Source: Gemmata massiliana
Lineage (GTDB): Bacteria; Planctomycetota; Planctomycetia; Gemmatales; Gemmataceae
Direction: 5' to 3'
DNA: 64,000 nt
NCBI RefSeq assembly: GCF_901538265.1
Contig: NZ_LR593886.1
Span: 9,569,738 to 9,633,737, forward strand
Of the stretch, positions 26,172 through 36,091 are shown one piece after another (the first letter of the stretch is position 1; every line of letters starts with the position of its first letter). Made by a program: the position numbers and the translations under genes. Below the pieces are notes generated by a model. The model did no database searches. It was not told where the DNA came from and saw only the letters and a program-made list of their open reading frames with translations.

Positions 26172-27530
26172 TCACGCGCTTTCACGTTCGGGCGTGTCCA
26201 CGGTGATCGGCTTCTCGCGCTCCACGAAACGCACTTTTACTGTCGGGCCGGCGATGTGGTGGAGCAAGTGCTTCGGCAGGTGGCACCGGATCACGACTTC
26301 GTTCACGTCGTCGCGGAACTCTTGGCGGTAGATTTCCGCGTGCGCGTTCAGGAACGCCAGCACCCGGCCGTTACCCGAATCCGTGACGATCTCGGCTTCC
26401 GCGAAATCCTCGGCCAGCGCCTCCATCACCGCATCTTCCAAGCGCGCGATGCCCTCGCCCGTTAGCCCGCTCACCGCGATCGCGCGAGGGTGATGGGCTT
26501 CCAACAGGGTGAGCAGCGAACGATCCGCGAGTTTGTCGATCTTGTTCAGAACCAAAAGCGTCGGCTTCTGATCGCAGTCCAACTCTTTCAGCACGGTGGT
26601 CACCGCGCGGATGTGGTCCTCGGCCTGCGGGCTGCTCGCGTCCACGACGTGCAGCAGCAGTTTCGCGTGCCGCGCCTCGGAGAGCGTCGCCTTGAATGAT
26701 GCGACCAAGTGGTGCGGCAGGTCGCGGATGAACCCGACCGTGTCGGAGAGCAGCACGCGGCCCCAATCACGGATGTGCCACTGGCGCGTGCGCGTGTCGA
26801 GCGTGGAGAACAGTTGGTTCTTCACGTACACGCCCGCCTTAGTCAGCGTGTTCATCAACTGCGACTTGCCCGCGTTCGTATAACCCACGAGCGAAATCGT
26901 GTGCTCCTCGGACCGGCTCTTCACCTCGCGCTCCTTGCGCGCGAGCACCTCGTTGAGTTTGTGCTTGAGGTCGCGGATGCGGTGCTGAACGAGTCGGCGG
27001 TCGCTTTCGAGCTGCGTTTCACCCGGACCACGGAGCCCGATCCCGCCGCCTTTTTGACGCGACAAGTGGGTCCACATCTGTTTGAGACGCGGGAGCGAAT
27101 ACTCGAGTTGCGCGAGTTCGACCTGAAGCTTCGATTCGGCCGTGCGCGCCCGACTCGCAAAGATGTCGAGGATCAGTTCGCTCCGGTCGAGCACCTTCAC
27201 GCCCAGCGCGTGTTCGAGGTTGCGCGCCTGACCGGGTAGCAGATCGTTGTCGAAGATGACCACGTCCGCGTCCGCACCCTCGACCAACTCGTGCAACTCA
27301 CCGACCTTACCGCTGCCGAGGTATGTTGCGAGTTGCACGTCGTGGCGCCGTTGAGTGAGTTGCCCCACCACAGTCGCCCCGGCCGATTCCGCCAGGCCGC
27401 GGATCTCGTCGCACGGGTCGGCCTCGTTGGGCCAGGGCCGTTCCGGGAGCGCGACGCTGACCAGCACCGCTTTTTCGCTCGCGACCGAGAACTCTTCCCG
27501 CTGGGTGTCGAATGCCTTACTGATGGTCAT
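26172..27530 (-). CDS. hflX: Ribosome-associated GTPase HflX
   Basis: 452 residues from ATG 27530, with GGAGG just upstream; the frame is open to 27614 without a better start. The N-terminal HflX domain (LPERPWPNEADPCDEIRGLAESAGATVVG, YLGSGKVGEL, VIFDNDLLPGQARNLE), the linker with GIGLRGPGETQLE, and the GTPase G1 GYTNAGKS, G3 DTVGF and G4 NKID are all intact. HflX splits stalled or hibernating 70S ribosomes. Length and motif order are standard; a C-terminal domain of about 80 residues follows the G domain. Confidence 0.95.
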   Translation of the reverse strand: MTISKAFDTQREEFSVASEKAVLVSVALPERPWPNEADPCDEIRGLAESAGATVVGQLTQRRHDVQLATYLGSGKVGELHELVEGADADVVIFDNDLLPGQARNLEHALGVKVLDRSELILDIFASRARTAESKLQVELAQLEYSLPRLKQMWTHLSRQKGGGIGLRGPGETQLESDRRLVQHRIRDLKHKLNEVLARKEREVKSRSEEHTISLVGYTNAGKSQLMNTLTKAGVYVKNQLFSTLDTRTRQWHIRDWGRVLLSDTVGFIRDLPHHLVASFKATLSEARHAKLLLHVVDASSPQAEDHIRAVTTVLKELDCDQKPTLLVLNKIDKLADRSLLTLLEAHHPRAIAVSGLTGEGIARLEDAVMEALAEDFAEAEIVTDSGNGRVLAFLNAHAEIYRQEFRDDVNEVVIRCHLPKHLLHHIAGPTVKVRFVEREKPITVDTPERESA

Positions 27531-27690
27531 GTCCTCCGGCGCGGGGTGCGCCGTACACATTGTAAACGAAGGGGATCGGGCACAAAAAGGCGCAACGGTC
27601 ACAAAACACAGCACGGGTTCAATCCACTACTTTAGTATTCGCTCCGCGCCTCATCTGCTTTTGTGGCCGTGATGTCTGCCGATGTCAACA

Positions 27691-27731
27691 CCACGGCCCG
27701 GTCAGGATTAGACATCCCGCCCGGGCCGTGG
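27691..27731 (-). terminator. Hairpin downstream of the vWA gene
   Basis: An 11-bp perfect stem (27691-27701 with 27721-27731), 19-base loop, in the 251-base gap between hflX and the vWA-domain gene. On the minus strand it follows the vWA stop by about 50 bases. Nothing else was recognised in that gap. Confidence 0.5.
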
Positions 27732-27781
27732 GTTCGCGTACCGTCACGCGGGCCGTGTGTTGGCCCGTGTGGAGTTCGCGT

Positions 27782-30700
27782 TTACTTCTCGGCACCCGGG
27801 AGCAGTGGGACCGTGGGCAGCGCGATCTCGCCCTTGGCCCCCGCGAACACCGGGGTCACGTCGACCCGGAACGACTTCCGGTCCGGGTTCAGCTTGTACG
27901 TCGCACGGATGTCCGCGGCGCCCGCCGAGATCCCGGCCTCGCGCGTCTCCGCGCGGGCCGACACGAGCGGGGCCGACACACCACCCGACGTCACCACCGG
28001 GGCCCCCAGCGCGCTCCCCGCGGTCCCGAACCCGGCGCCCAGACCCGACTCGCCCAAACCCGCGCCCGCCCACTCCGAGCGCACCGCGCGCGCCGAGAGC
28101 GCCTCCTCGGACAGCACCGCCAGGGTCGTGCGCGAGCCACCGTCCAACTTCACCTCCACGCCCTTACCATCCACCGGCACCTCCAACAGGTCCACCGACT
28201 GGCGCTCGGTCCCCTGGAACCGGGTCACCTTGATCCGCGCGCTGCCCCCCAGCGGGCGCCCGAACGCCTGCTTCACCGACACCGCGTACACCCCACTGAA
28301 CGCGCGCGCCGCCGCGTACACCTCGGACCGGTCCGCGCCCTGGGCCAGCTGGTCACCCTTGAGCACCCCGCCACCCGTGGTGCGCGTATGCACCGACGAG
28401 CACACCGACCCCGTGGGCTCACCCACCACCAGGTCCAGGTCCGCGTTACCCTGCCACTGCAACTCGATCACCAGGTCCCGACGCGTCTGCTCACCGAGCA
28501 CCTCGCTCAGGGCACCCGTGTCCTGGCCCGCGCCCTTCAGGCGCGCCTCCAACTGGGGCAACCGGTCCCGCGCCTGCTGGTGGTAGTCGATCCCGTCGCT
28601 CGTGTTCCAGTCCCGGCCCAACAGGCCGTTCGCGGCCCACATGACCGCGTCGGTCCGCACCGCGCTGGCCTGATCCGCGTACGCCAGCGCGTTCGCGTAC
28701 GGGGTCGGGTCCTCGGGGCTGCACGCGGCCGCGCGCCGGCAGAACGATACCGCCCGGTCGTGGTTCTTCAGCTCCGCCTCGGCGCGCGCCGCGCCCAGGT
28801 ACGCCTTGGCACTCGTCGGGTCCAGGTCGATCCCCGACACCGACGCGCGCTCGACCTCCGACGGGCTCGCGCCCGACGCCCGAAGCGCCACCGCCAGGGC
28901 CTCGTGGGCCCACCCCTCGGTCGCGAGCCCCTTGCGCAGGTTCCCCTTGAGCACCTCGGCCGCGTGGCCGTACTCCTCGAACTCCATCAGGAACTCCGCG
29001 CACGCCACGATCAGGCCCGGGTCCGTCACGGTCCGGTCGATCGCGCTGCTCCACATGGTCCGCGGGTCCGTCCCCAGCTTCTGACGGTCGCCCACCGGGT
29101 CCACCTTCGGGTTCACCAGCTTCGGCTGAACGCCCGCCACCGCGTTCGCCGGGGCGCCGTTGCCCCCCGGCCCGAGGACCAACGCCCCGCCACCCGGGCG
29201 CGCCACGCCCGGGCCCTGCGCGTTACCCTCGGCCGTCTTCTTGAGCTTGATCGTGGTCGCCGAGTGGTACCGCGTGGTCCCGCGCACGATCAGGGCACGG
29301 GCCGGCGGGTAGTACCCCAACGAGTTCAGCTTCAGGGCGTCCACCGTGGGCACCTCGTCCTCGCCCATCCCCGGCATCGGCTGCGCGTTCGGGATGTTCG
29401 CCCACTCGCCCTTCGCCACGGTCTCGAAGATCAGCCGCATGAGCAACTGGCTCTGGTCACCACCCTGGAGACCGAACTGCCCCCCCAGGTTCCCGAACTG
29501 GCCCAACTGGCCCCCCGTGATACCCGTGATCCCCCCACCGATCCCCTGGTTACCCTGGTTACCCAGCTGCTGACCCGTACCACCGAACGGGCCACCGTTG
29601 CCCATCGCGTTGAGCGGGTTCCCGCCCCCCACACCCACACCCCCCGCACCGAACGGGTTCCCGAAGTTCCCGCCGATGTTCTGCAAACCCCCACCGAACA
29701 AACTCGCCTGACCAAATATCGCCAGACTCTGGTTCTGGAACTGCTGGTTCTGGAACAAAGTGCGCTGATTAACGGATTGCGGGATCGGAATTACAAGATC
29801 GGCGACGGGGAACACTTGTGTCACCTTCTCCTCGAGGCGCCGGTTGAACGTCGTGATCTCCACGTACTCGGGGCGCACAATGTACGTCGCGTTCATCGAC
29901 AACAGCACGATGTCCAGGAAGTTACCCAGCGTCAGCCCCTTGAGCTGCGTCGACGCGAGCTTCGGCTTGGACTCCTTGATGTTCGGCTGCTGCTCCGCGT
30001 TGAAGTACTCCTCCATCACCACGAACGACACCCCGTACTGCTTCGACAAAAACGACAACAGCTCGAACAGCGGCACCTCGTTCAGGTTCTTGTCCCCCAG
30101 ATCCACCGGGCGGTCCAGGGCCTTCTTCAGCTCCTTCTGCGACTGGCTCGCGCTCGCACCCAGGTTCGAGTTCTGGTACGCCTCCTTGCGGTAACCCGTC
30201 AGCTCGCGCCACACCGCCGCCGGGGGGAAGTGTACCGGGGGCTCGTCCGGGTACGGGATGTGAGACTTCTCGGTCTGCATCATCGCCTGCAGGAAACGGT
30301 CCTCGCGCACACGCGTCAGCTCCTTCCACTCGCGCAACTGCGTCGCCTGCTGACCAATAATGTAACTCGCGGTCGCCGTCGGGGGCACCGCCAGGCCCTT
30401 GTTCGTCTTCTCCTGCACCATCAACTGTGCTTCCTGGTACGCCAACTCGTACCGCGCGTGCTGCATCAGTTGGCGGAACTGGTCGATCCGGTTCTTGTCG
30501 CTCGCCTGCGCGTCCGCGGCCCGATCGAACTCGTTGAGGCGCTGACGGGTCCGGGCCAGGGACTGGCGCTCCGCGTCCGCCTGGCGACGGATCTCGGCCC
30601 CCTTCACGAACACCTCGCGCATCTGCGACTCCAGGTCACCCACCAACCGGACCCGGGCCTCGGCACCCAGACCGTCGTAACCCAGAACCTCGTCGCGCTG

Positions 30701-32317
30701 GCGCTTCAGGTCCTGGTACGCGCCCTCCGGGTCGGTGCGCAGGAACTGGCGCGCGCGCCGGATCGTCGCGTCCACCAGCACCCGGTACCGCTGCTCCTCC
30801 ACCTGGCGACGCGCCGCCGCCTCCTTCACCAGGTCCGCGCCACCCGCACCCGGGTTCGCCGGGGGTTGCGCCACGGGCACCGCGTCGCTCCCCTTGGGCT
30901 CCTGGAGCACGTCCTTGGGGGCCTGATCTGGGGCGATGTGCTTGGCCCGTACTTTCTCGTTGAGCTGCTTCGTCAGGTCACCCTTGGTCAGCTTCCCGGC
31001 CCGCAACTTGGCCACCAGGGCCGAACCGTGCGCCGCCTCCTGGTCCGTCGGGTTCACCTTCAGCGCCGCCGCGTACAGCTTCTCCGCCTCCTCGAACCGG
31101 TCCGCGCTCACGGCCCACACCGCCTGCGTCAGGAACTCGTCACGGTACAGCTTCACCTGCGTGCTCGCCAGCGCCAGCGCGCGGTCCGACTGCAGCATCG
31201 CCGGGGCGTCCTTGTGCGGAGCACCCTTCCACTGCGACACCATCAGGTTCAAGAAGAAGTGCTCCACCCGCGGGGCCGGGAGCGCCTGCGACAGGTTCAG
31301 CACCACACCCTTACCACCCACCGTACCACTCACCGTCGCGCTCACGCTCGCTGCGCCCGCCTTCGCCACCTTGCCCATCACCAGCGTCGAACGGTCCGCG
31401 CGCAGCGGGGGCAACTTGGTCGGGTACACCTCGCCCACCTCGGGACCGAACGACCACGTCTCGGGCTTCACCACCGCCACGTCCAACGCGATCATGAGGC
31501 GCCCCGCGAACTCGTTCTGGCCCGCCGCCTGCGACAGGTCCTCCTGCACCCGCACCACCGCGCCACCCGTCAGCGCCGCCAGCCCGTGCAGGTTCTGCGC
31601 GTCCAGCTTCACCCCCAGGGGCACCGCGAAGAAGCCCACGTCGTCACGGTCCATGCGCCCACCCAGGGCCAGGCGCTGGGACTCGCCCACGCGCTCGAAC
31701 GCGCTCTCCCCGTCGCCCAGGTACTCCTCCTCCTGGTGACGGCCCCGATTCGGGGCCTGGGTTCCCAGCGCCTTCTCGATCCCCCCCTTGAGGTCCGTCG
31801 CACCCGAACCGTACTCGACCTCGGTCAGCGCACGCGCCGCTTCCGCCACGTTCTCCGCGCCCGGGGCCTGGAACCCCGCCGTCAGCGCCCGCGTCGCGCC
31901 CGGGGTGCTCAGCGACCACACGCTCACACGGTCACCCGAGCCCAGCCGCGCCGCCAAACCGGTCACCACCTGACGCGCCTGCTGGAGCGGGCGCCCGGCC
32001 TGGCTCGCGGACGTGTCCACCAGAACCAGCACGTCGCGCGGGCGCGGCGCCGGGGCCGCCACCTCGGGGCGCACCTGCCACGCGAACACCAGCTCCCCGT
32101 CCCGCGGCTGGTACGTGAGCACCGGCACCGAACCGAACTTGGTCAGCGCCAGGTCCTCCACCAAACGGCCCCCGTCCGGGCGACCCGACACCGGACCCGC
32201 GTCCGGCCCCGAGCGACTCGTCCGCACGTCGCCCCACAACGCCGTACCCAGCGCCGCGAGGGTCGCGGACACCCCCAACAGCACCGGCAACAGCCGTAAC
32301 CGATTCACGACATTCAT
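27782..32317 (-). CDS. Exported vWA / TPR / STN-like / Gly-rich multidomain protein (1511 residues)
   Basis: ATG 32317, AGGAG about 10 bases upstream. An N-terminal signal-anchor (VNRLRLLPVLLGVSATLAALG) leads to a von Willebrand A domain with MIDAS DTSAS at 101-105. Then a helical TPR-like region (about 400-700); an STN/secretin-N-like part (about 735-850; NEVPLFELLSFLSKQYGVSFVV, KGLTLGNFLDIVL); a Gly/Asn/Gln-rich low-complexity stretch (about 852-952); further TPR-like helices (about 1090-1250); and a DUF2135-like beta domain (about 1280-1360; ELQWQGNADLDLVV). No secretin pore is present. It is probably a periplasmic or surface assembly factor; the role is unknown. Third codon positions are almost all G/C. 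Confidence 0.85.
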   Translation of the reverse strand: MNVVNRLRLLPVLLGVSATLAALGTALWGDVRTSRSGPDAGPVSGRPDGGRLVEDLALTKFGSVPVLTYQPRDGELVFAWQVRPEVAAPAPRPRDVLVLVDTSASQAGRPLQQARQVVTGLAARLGSGDRVSVWSLSTPGATRALTAGFQAPGAENVAEAARALTEVEYGSGATDLKGGIEKALGTQAPNRGRHQEEEYLGDGESAFERVGESQRLALGGRMDRDDVGFFAVPLGVKLDAQNLHGLAALTGGAVVRVQEDLSQAAGQNEFAGRLMIALDVAVVKPETWSFGPEVGEVYPTKLPPLRADRSTLVMGKVAKAGAASVSATVSGTVGGKGVVLNLSQALPAPRVEHFFLNLMVSQWKGAPHKDAPAMLQSDRALALASTQVKLYRDEFLTQAVWAVSADRFEEAEKLYAAALKVNPTDQEAAHGSALVAKLRAGKLTKGDLTKQLNEKVRAKHIAPDQAPKDVLQEPKGSDAVPVAQPPANPGAGGADLVKEAAARRQVEEQRYRVLVDATIRRARQFLRTDPEGAYQDLKRQRDEVLGYDGLGAEARVRLVGDLESQMREVFVKGAEIRRQADAERQSLARTRQRLNEFDRAADAQASDKNRIDQFRQLMQHARYELAYQEAQLMVQEKTNKGLAVPPTATASYIIGQQATQLREWKELTRVREDRFLQAMMQTEKSHIPYPDEPPVHFPPAAVWRELTGYRKEAYQNSNLGASASQSQKELKKALDRPVDLGDKNLNEVPLFELLSFLSKQYGVSFVVMEEYFNAEQQPNIKESKPKLASTQLKGLTLGNFLDIVLLSMNATYIVRPEYVEITTFNRRLEEKVTQVFPVADLVIPIPQSVNQRTLFQNQQFQNQSLAIFGQASLFGGGLQNIGGNFGNPFGAGGVGVGGGNPLNAMGNGGPFGGTGQQLGNQGNQGIGGGITGITGGQLGQFGNLGGQFGLQGGDQSQLLMRLIFETVAKGEWANIPNAQPMPGMGEDEVPTVDALKLNSLGYYPPARALIVRGTTRYHSATTIKLKKTAEGNAQGPGVARPGGGALVLGPGGNGAPANAVAGVQPKLVNPKVDPVGDRQKLGTDPRTMWSSAIDRTVTDPGLIVACAEFLMEFEEYGHAAEVLKGNLRKGLATEGWAHEALAVALRASGASPSEVERASVSGIDLDPTSAKAYLGAARAEAELKNHDRAVSFCRRAAACSPEDPTPYANALAYADQASAVRTDAVMWAANGLLGRDWNTSDGIDYHQQARDRLPQLEARLKGAGQDTGALSEVLGEQTRRDLVIELQWQGNADLDLVVGEPTGSVCSSVHTRTTGGGVLKGDQLAQGADRSEVYAAARAFSGVYAVSVKQAFGRPLGGSARIKVTRFQGTERQSVDLLEVPVDGKGVEVKLDGGSRTTLAVLSEEALSARAVRSEWAGAGLGESGLGAGFGTAGSALGAPVVTSGGVSAPLVSARAETREAGISAGAADIRATYKLNPDRKSFRVDVTPVFAGAKGEIALPTVPLLPGAEK

Positions 32318-32820
32318 TGCCCGTCGCTCCTACTGGTGAGACACCCGGTACGACAGCCAGGCGCCCGGACAAGTACGAACTAATCCAATTTTAAGCCACG
32401 CCTCAACAGTTCTGCCACGCGAAAACAACCGAACCCGTGTAATACACGAGGCTTGGGGAGGCTGCTTCCGTGGCAGACCTTGCGATCGCAAGGCGCCGCC
32501 AATCAGGACAGTCTAGCCGGTGTAACGGGACTTCCGGCGTGCCGTTGGTAACTTCGCTTGATCCGCTTGCCAAATGCAAAGTTAATGGCCATCTCGCCCC
32601 TAAAACCGGCACTACCGGCCCGGGGATTTTGATTTGACTTGCCTGTTCCGCGGCCTAGGCTCCTTGAGGCCAGACAGAAGGATAATTCCGCCGGGACAGT
32701 GGGAGGTTCCAAGCTCTCGGTTCCAGGTTCCAGGCCCGCCCCATCCAAAACACGTGCCAGGTAACTCGTTCTGGCTTCATAACTTGGAGCCGAGAACTTG
32801 GGACTCGGAACTTAAATACT
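32318..32820. other. 503-base divergent intergenic region
   Basis: Lies between the vWA gene (minus) and the coiled-coil protein gene (plus). It should hold both promoters, but none was convincingly recognised. The right half contains the GTTCCA-word inverted repeat at 32705-32813; the middle part is otherwise unremarkable and lower in GC than the flanking genes. Confidence 0.5.
32705..32813. repeat. Intergenic inverted repeat, 7-base GTTCCAN word family (copy 2)
   Basis: Left arm 32705-32734 is built of 7-base units (GGTTCCA, AGCTCTC, GGTTCCA, GGTTCCA); the right arm 32780-32813 carries the complementary words (AACTTGG, AGCCGAG, AACTTGG, GACTCGG). Same family as 24381-24482. It ends immediately upstream of the ATG at 32821, so it lies in the leader of that gene. 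Confidence 0.68.
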
Positions 32821-33831
32821 ATGGCGAATCCGAACACGCCGAACGATCAACAATCGTCCCTCTCGGCCGCCGAACTGCGCCGCCGGTTGCTCGCTTCGAC
32901 CCCGCCCCCGATCGCCGCGACCTCGGCCACGACCGATCCGATCGCGGAGTTGGTGGAAGAAGAAGAAATTCCGGCCACACCGATCGCGTCCCCTGTGTCT
33001 TGGGCTGGGGGTACCAACGACCTCCTCGCGCGATTGCGGATGCCGGGTAAATCCGGATCTGTCCCCGTACCGGCTGTGCGCCAGGCCCCGCTCACACCAC
33101 CACCAGAGGCCCCTCGCAGCCCCCTGACTCGGCGCACCGGGCCGGGCGGCTCCGGGAGCCGGTTCAACGACCCGTCCAGCGCCATCGCGGGCGCCCTGAA
33201 CCAACTCGCCGATCTGTCACCGACCGGCGGCCGGTACGACGACGCACCAATGAACGAGGTGCAGCGCCTGCGCGGGGAAAACAAAGAGCTGCGCTCGTTA
33301 CTCGACGAGATGAAACACCTACTCCAAGAGGCGAGTAACAACGAACAACAACTCGGCGCGAAGGAGAAAGAGTTCGAGGCGGTCGTAGCCGAAAAGGACG
33401 CTCAGATCGATGAACTGAGCGCACAACTGGGCGCGATTGAAGAACAGATCGCGAAGGGCGAATTGGCCCCGCCACCGCCGGCTCCGAAGACCCGCAACGA
33501 ACTGGAGGAGTGGGGCGACGAACTCGAACGTGAAAGCGCCAAACTGACCCAAGATAAGAGGAAGCTCGAAGACGAGCGCCGGCAGTTGCGCGAGGACGAA
33601 GAAGCGCTCGAACAGCAGATGCGCCAGATGGAAGTATCGATGGCCCGCGAGCGCGCGATGCTCGCCCGCCAAGAAACCGAACTCAAACGGTTGAGCGCGG
33701 AGATCCAGCACGAGCTCGACATCCTACAGCGCGGCGACGCCGGATTGCGGGAACAGATGTCGAAATTCCAGCGCCGGGCACAAGAAGTTATGGTCAAACC
33801 AAACGGTCCGCCCCCCAACGGCCGCCGTTAA
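32821..33831 (+). CDS. Coiled-coil protein of unknown function
   Basis: 336 residues from ATG 32821. No signal peptide or membrane helix. The first 140 residues are Pro/Ser/Thr-rich and probably disordered. Residues about 145-320 are strongly heptad-patterned and rich in Glu, Gln, Lys and Leu (NEVQRLRGENKELRSLLDEM; LEDERRQLREDEEALEQQM), broken by a Pro-rich hinge at about 218-225. A cytoplasmic scaffold or cell-architecture protein is plausible, but nothing specific identifies it. No clear Shine-Dalgarno site is seen because the repeat arm abuts the start. Confidence 0.75.
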   Translation: MANPNTPNDQQSSLSAAELRRRLLASTPPPIAATSATTDPIAELVEEEEIPATPIASPVSWAGGTNDLLARLRMPGKSGSVPVPAVRQAPLTPPPEAPRSPLTRRTGPGGSGSRFNDPSSAIAGALNQLADLSPTGGRYDDAPMNEVQRLRGENKELRSLLDEMKHLLQEASNNEQQLGAKEKEFEAVVAEKDAQIDELSAQLGAIEEQIAKGELAPPPPAPKTRNELEEWGDELERESAKLTQDKRKLEDERRQLREDEEALEQQMRQMEVSMARERAMLARQETELKRLSAEIQHELDILQRGDAGLREQMSKFQRRAQEVMVKPNGPPPNGRR

Positions 33832-33847
33832 TAACAGCACCCGAACC

Positions 33848-33893
33848 ACAACAGTGAAGCCCGCGAACTCGTGTTCGCGGGCTTCACTGTTGT
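33848..33893. terminator. Perfect hairpin terminator
   Basis: A stem of about 21 bp (33848-33868 with 33873-33893) and a TCGT loop, 17 bases after the coiled-coil gene stop. Strong terminator isolating it from tkt. Confidence 0.8.
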
Positions 33894-33992
33894 TACCGAA
33901 AGCGTTGGCATCTCAGCACATTCTTCATTCACAACCGCTCGCTCATCTCATATCCTCTACAACAATTCTCCCCACCACTAGAGAGGCACCCG

Positions 33993-36044
33993 ATGAGCCA
34001 GTTCACCGCGCTCGACGTGACCGCTATCAACACCATCCGCACGCTCGCGATGGACGCGGTGCAGAAGGCCAACTCCGGCCACCCCGGTGCGCCAATGGGC
34101 CTGGCCCCGGTCGCGTACACGCTGTGGAACAAGTTCCTCAGCTACGATCCGGCCGACCCGATGTGGCCGAACCGCGACCGGTTCGTGCTCTCCAACGGGC
34201 ACGCCTCGATGCTCATTTACTCGCTGATTCACCTTGCGGGTATCAAGAACGTCGATCACCACGGCAAGGTGCTGGACGAGCCCTCGCTGCCGCTGGACCA
34301 ACTCAAGCAGTTCCGCCAACTCAACAGCAAGACGCCGGGTCACCCGGAGAACGAGTACACTGCCGGCGTGGAGACCACCACCGGGCCGCTCGGCCAAGGC
34401 GTGGGCAACGCGGTCGGCATGGCGATCGCGCAGAAGTGGCTCGCGGCGCACTACGGGCGCCCCGGGTTCGAGGCGCTGTTCGAGCACCGCGTTTACGCCA
34501 TCTGCGGCGACGGCTGCATGATGGAGGGCGTCGCGAGCGAGGCCGCGTCACTCGGTGGGCACCTGAAGCTCAACAACCTCACGCTCATCTACGACGACAA
34601 CGGCATCACTATCGACGGGCACACGCACCTCGCGTTCAGCGAAGACGTGCCGGCGCGGTTCGCCGCTTACGGCTGGAACGTGCTCCGCGTGACCGACGGT
34701 AACGACCTCGACGGCATGGCGAAAGCGATCGAGGCCTCGAAGTCGTCCGACCGCCCCACCCTCATCGCGCTGAAGACGGTCATCGGATACGGCTCGCCGA
34801 ACAAGGCGGACACGCACGCGGCCCACGGTGAGCCGCTCGGCCCCGACGAGATCAAGCTCACCAAGAAGGCCTACGGTTGGCCGGAAGACTCGTCCTTCCT
34901 GGTGCCGGACGGCGTGTACGACCTCTTCAAGGGCGGCATCGGGAAGCGCGGCGCCGAGGCCCGCGCCGCGTGGCAGAAACTGTTCACGGATTACAAGTCG
35001 AAGTTCCCCAAAGAAGCCGCTGAACTGGAAGCCCTGGAGGCACGCGACCTGCCCGCGGGCTGGGACAAGGACATCCCGGTGTTCCCGACCGACGCGAAGG
35101 GACTCGCCACCCGGGAAAGCTCCGGTACGGTGCTGAACGCGATCGCGAAACACGTGCCGTGGATGGTCGGTGGATCGGCGGACCTGAACCCCTCGACCAA
35201 GACGTTCATGAAGTTCCCGGAAGCCGGCGTGTTCACGTCGAAGACCCCGGGCGGGCGCAACGTTCACTTCGGCGTGCGCGAGCACGGTATGGGCGCCATT
35301 ATGAACGGGATGGCGCTCTCGAAACTGCGTTCCTACGGTTCCGGCTTCCTCATCTTCTCCGACTACGGGCGCCCGCCGATCCGCCTCGCCGCGATCATGG
35401 GATTGCCGGTGCTGTACGTGTTCACGCACGACTCGATCGGCGTCGGCGAGGACGGCCCCACGCACCAGCCGATCGAACAGATCATGTCGCTGCGTGCGAT
35501 CCCGAAACTGATCTTGATCCGCCCCGGCGACGCGAACGAAGTGGCCGAGGCGTACAAGGTCGCCCTCCAGGAAAAGCACCACCCCGTGATCCTCGCGATG
35601 ACGCGGCAAGCGCTGCCGACGCTCGATCGCACGAAGTACGCCCCGGCGTCCGGTCTTGCAAAAGGCGGCTACGCCCTGAACAACGTACCGAACCCGGACG
35701 TGCTGCTCATCGGTACGGGTAGCGAACTCTCGATGTGTGCGGACGCGGCCGAGAAACTCGCCACCGAGGGGATCAAGGCCCGCGTCGTCAGCCTCCCGTC
35801 GTGGGAACTGTTCGAGAAGCAGGATCAGGCGTACCGCGACAGCGTGATCCCGCCGGCGGTGACAGCCCGCGTGTGCGTGGAGATGGGCGGCGCGTTCGGG
35901 TGGGAGCGGTTCGCGGGGAGCACCGGCGCGATCATCGGAATGCGGTCGTTCGGCGCATCGGCCCCGCTGAAGGACTTGTTGAAGCACTTCGGCTTCACCG
36001 TGGAAGCCGTCGTGAAGGCTGCGAAGGAACAGGTCGGGAAGTAG
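33993..36044 (+). CDS. tkt: Transketolase
   Basis: 683 residues, ATG 33993 with GAGAGG upstream. Thiamine-diphosphate enzyme of the pentose phosphate pathway and Calvin-type interconversions, moving a two-carbon ketol unit between sugar phosphates. Diagnostic segments: [26 protein letters not shown], the TPP/Mg motif [18 protein letters not shown]...[22 protein letters not shown], and the C-terminal domain with [17 protein letters not shown]. Length and all catalytic His residues agree with bacterial TktA/B. Monocistronic, between two terminators. Confidence 0.97.
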   Translation: MSQFTALDVTAINTIRTLAMDAVQKANSGHPGAPMGLAPVAYTLWNKFLSYDPADPMWPNRDRFVLSNGHASMLIYSLIHLAGIKNVDHHGKVLDEPSLPLDQLKQFRQLNSKTPGHPENEYTAGVETTTGPLGQGVGNAVGMAIAQKWLAAHYGRPGFEALFEHRVYAICGDGCMMEGVASEAASLGGHLKLNNLTLIYDDNGITIDGHTHLAFSEDVPARFAAYGWNVLRVTDGNDLDGMAKAIEASKSSDRPTLIALKTVIGYGSPNKADTHAAHGEPLGPDEIKLTKKAYGWPEDSSFLVPDGVYDLFKGGIGKRGAEARAAWQKLFTDYKSKFPKEAAELEALEARDLPAGWDKDIPVFPTDAKGLATRESSGTVLNAIAKHVPWMVGGSADLNPSTKTFMKFPEAGVFTSKTPGGRNVHFGVREHGMGAIMNGMALSKLRSYGSGFLIFSDYGRPPIRLAAIMGLPVLYVFTHDSIGVGEDGPTHQPIEQIMSLRAIPKLILIRPGDANEVAEAYKVALQEKHHPVILAMTRQALPTLDRTKYAPASGLAKGGYALNNVPNPDVLLIGTGSELSMCADAAEKLATEGIKARVVSLPSWELFEKQDQAYRDSVIPPAVTARVCVEMGGAFGWERFAGSTGAIIGMRSFGASAPLKDLLKHFGFTVEAVVKAAKEQVGK

Positions 36045-36055
36045 CCAGTGAACCC

Positions 36056-36075
36056 CGCCCCGCAAGAGCGGGGCG
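36056..36075 (+). terminator. Terminator after tkt
   Basis: 8-bp GC stem (36056-36063 with 36068-36075) closed by an AAGA loop, followed by CGTTTGG, 11 bases after the tkt stop. It faces the STAS gene and may serve both directions. Confidence 0.65.
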
Positions 36076-36091
36076 CGTTTGGTAAGCAGAT

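Noticed and set aside
27728-32299. Open frame of over 1500 codons antisense to the vWA-domain gene
   Set aside because: It mirrors a real gene with near-total G/C third positions; the translation is Arg/His/Leu/Pro-rich with no motif, no ribosome site and no family likeness.
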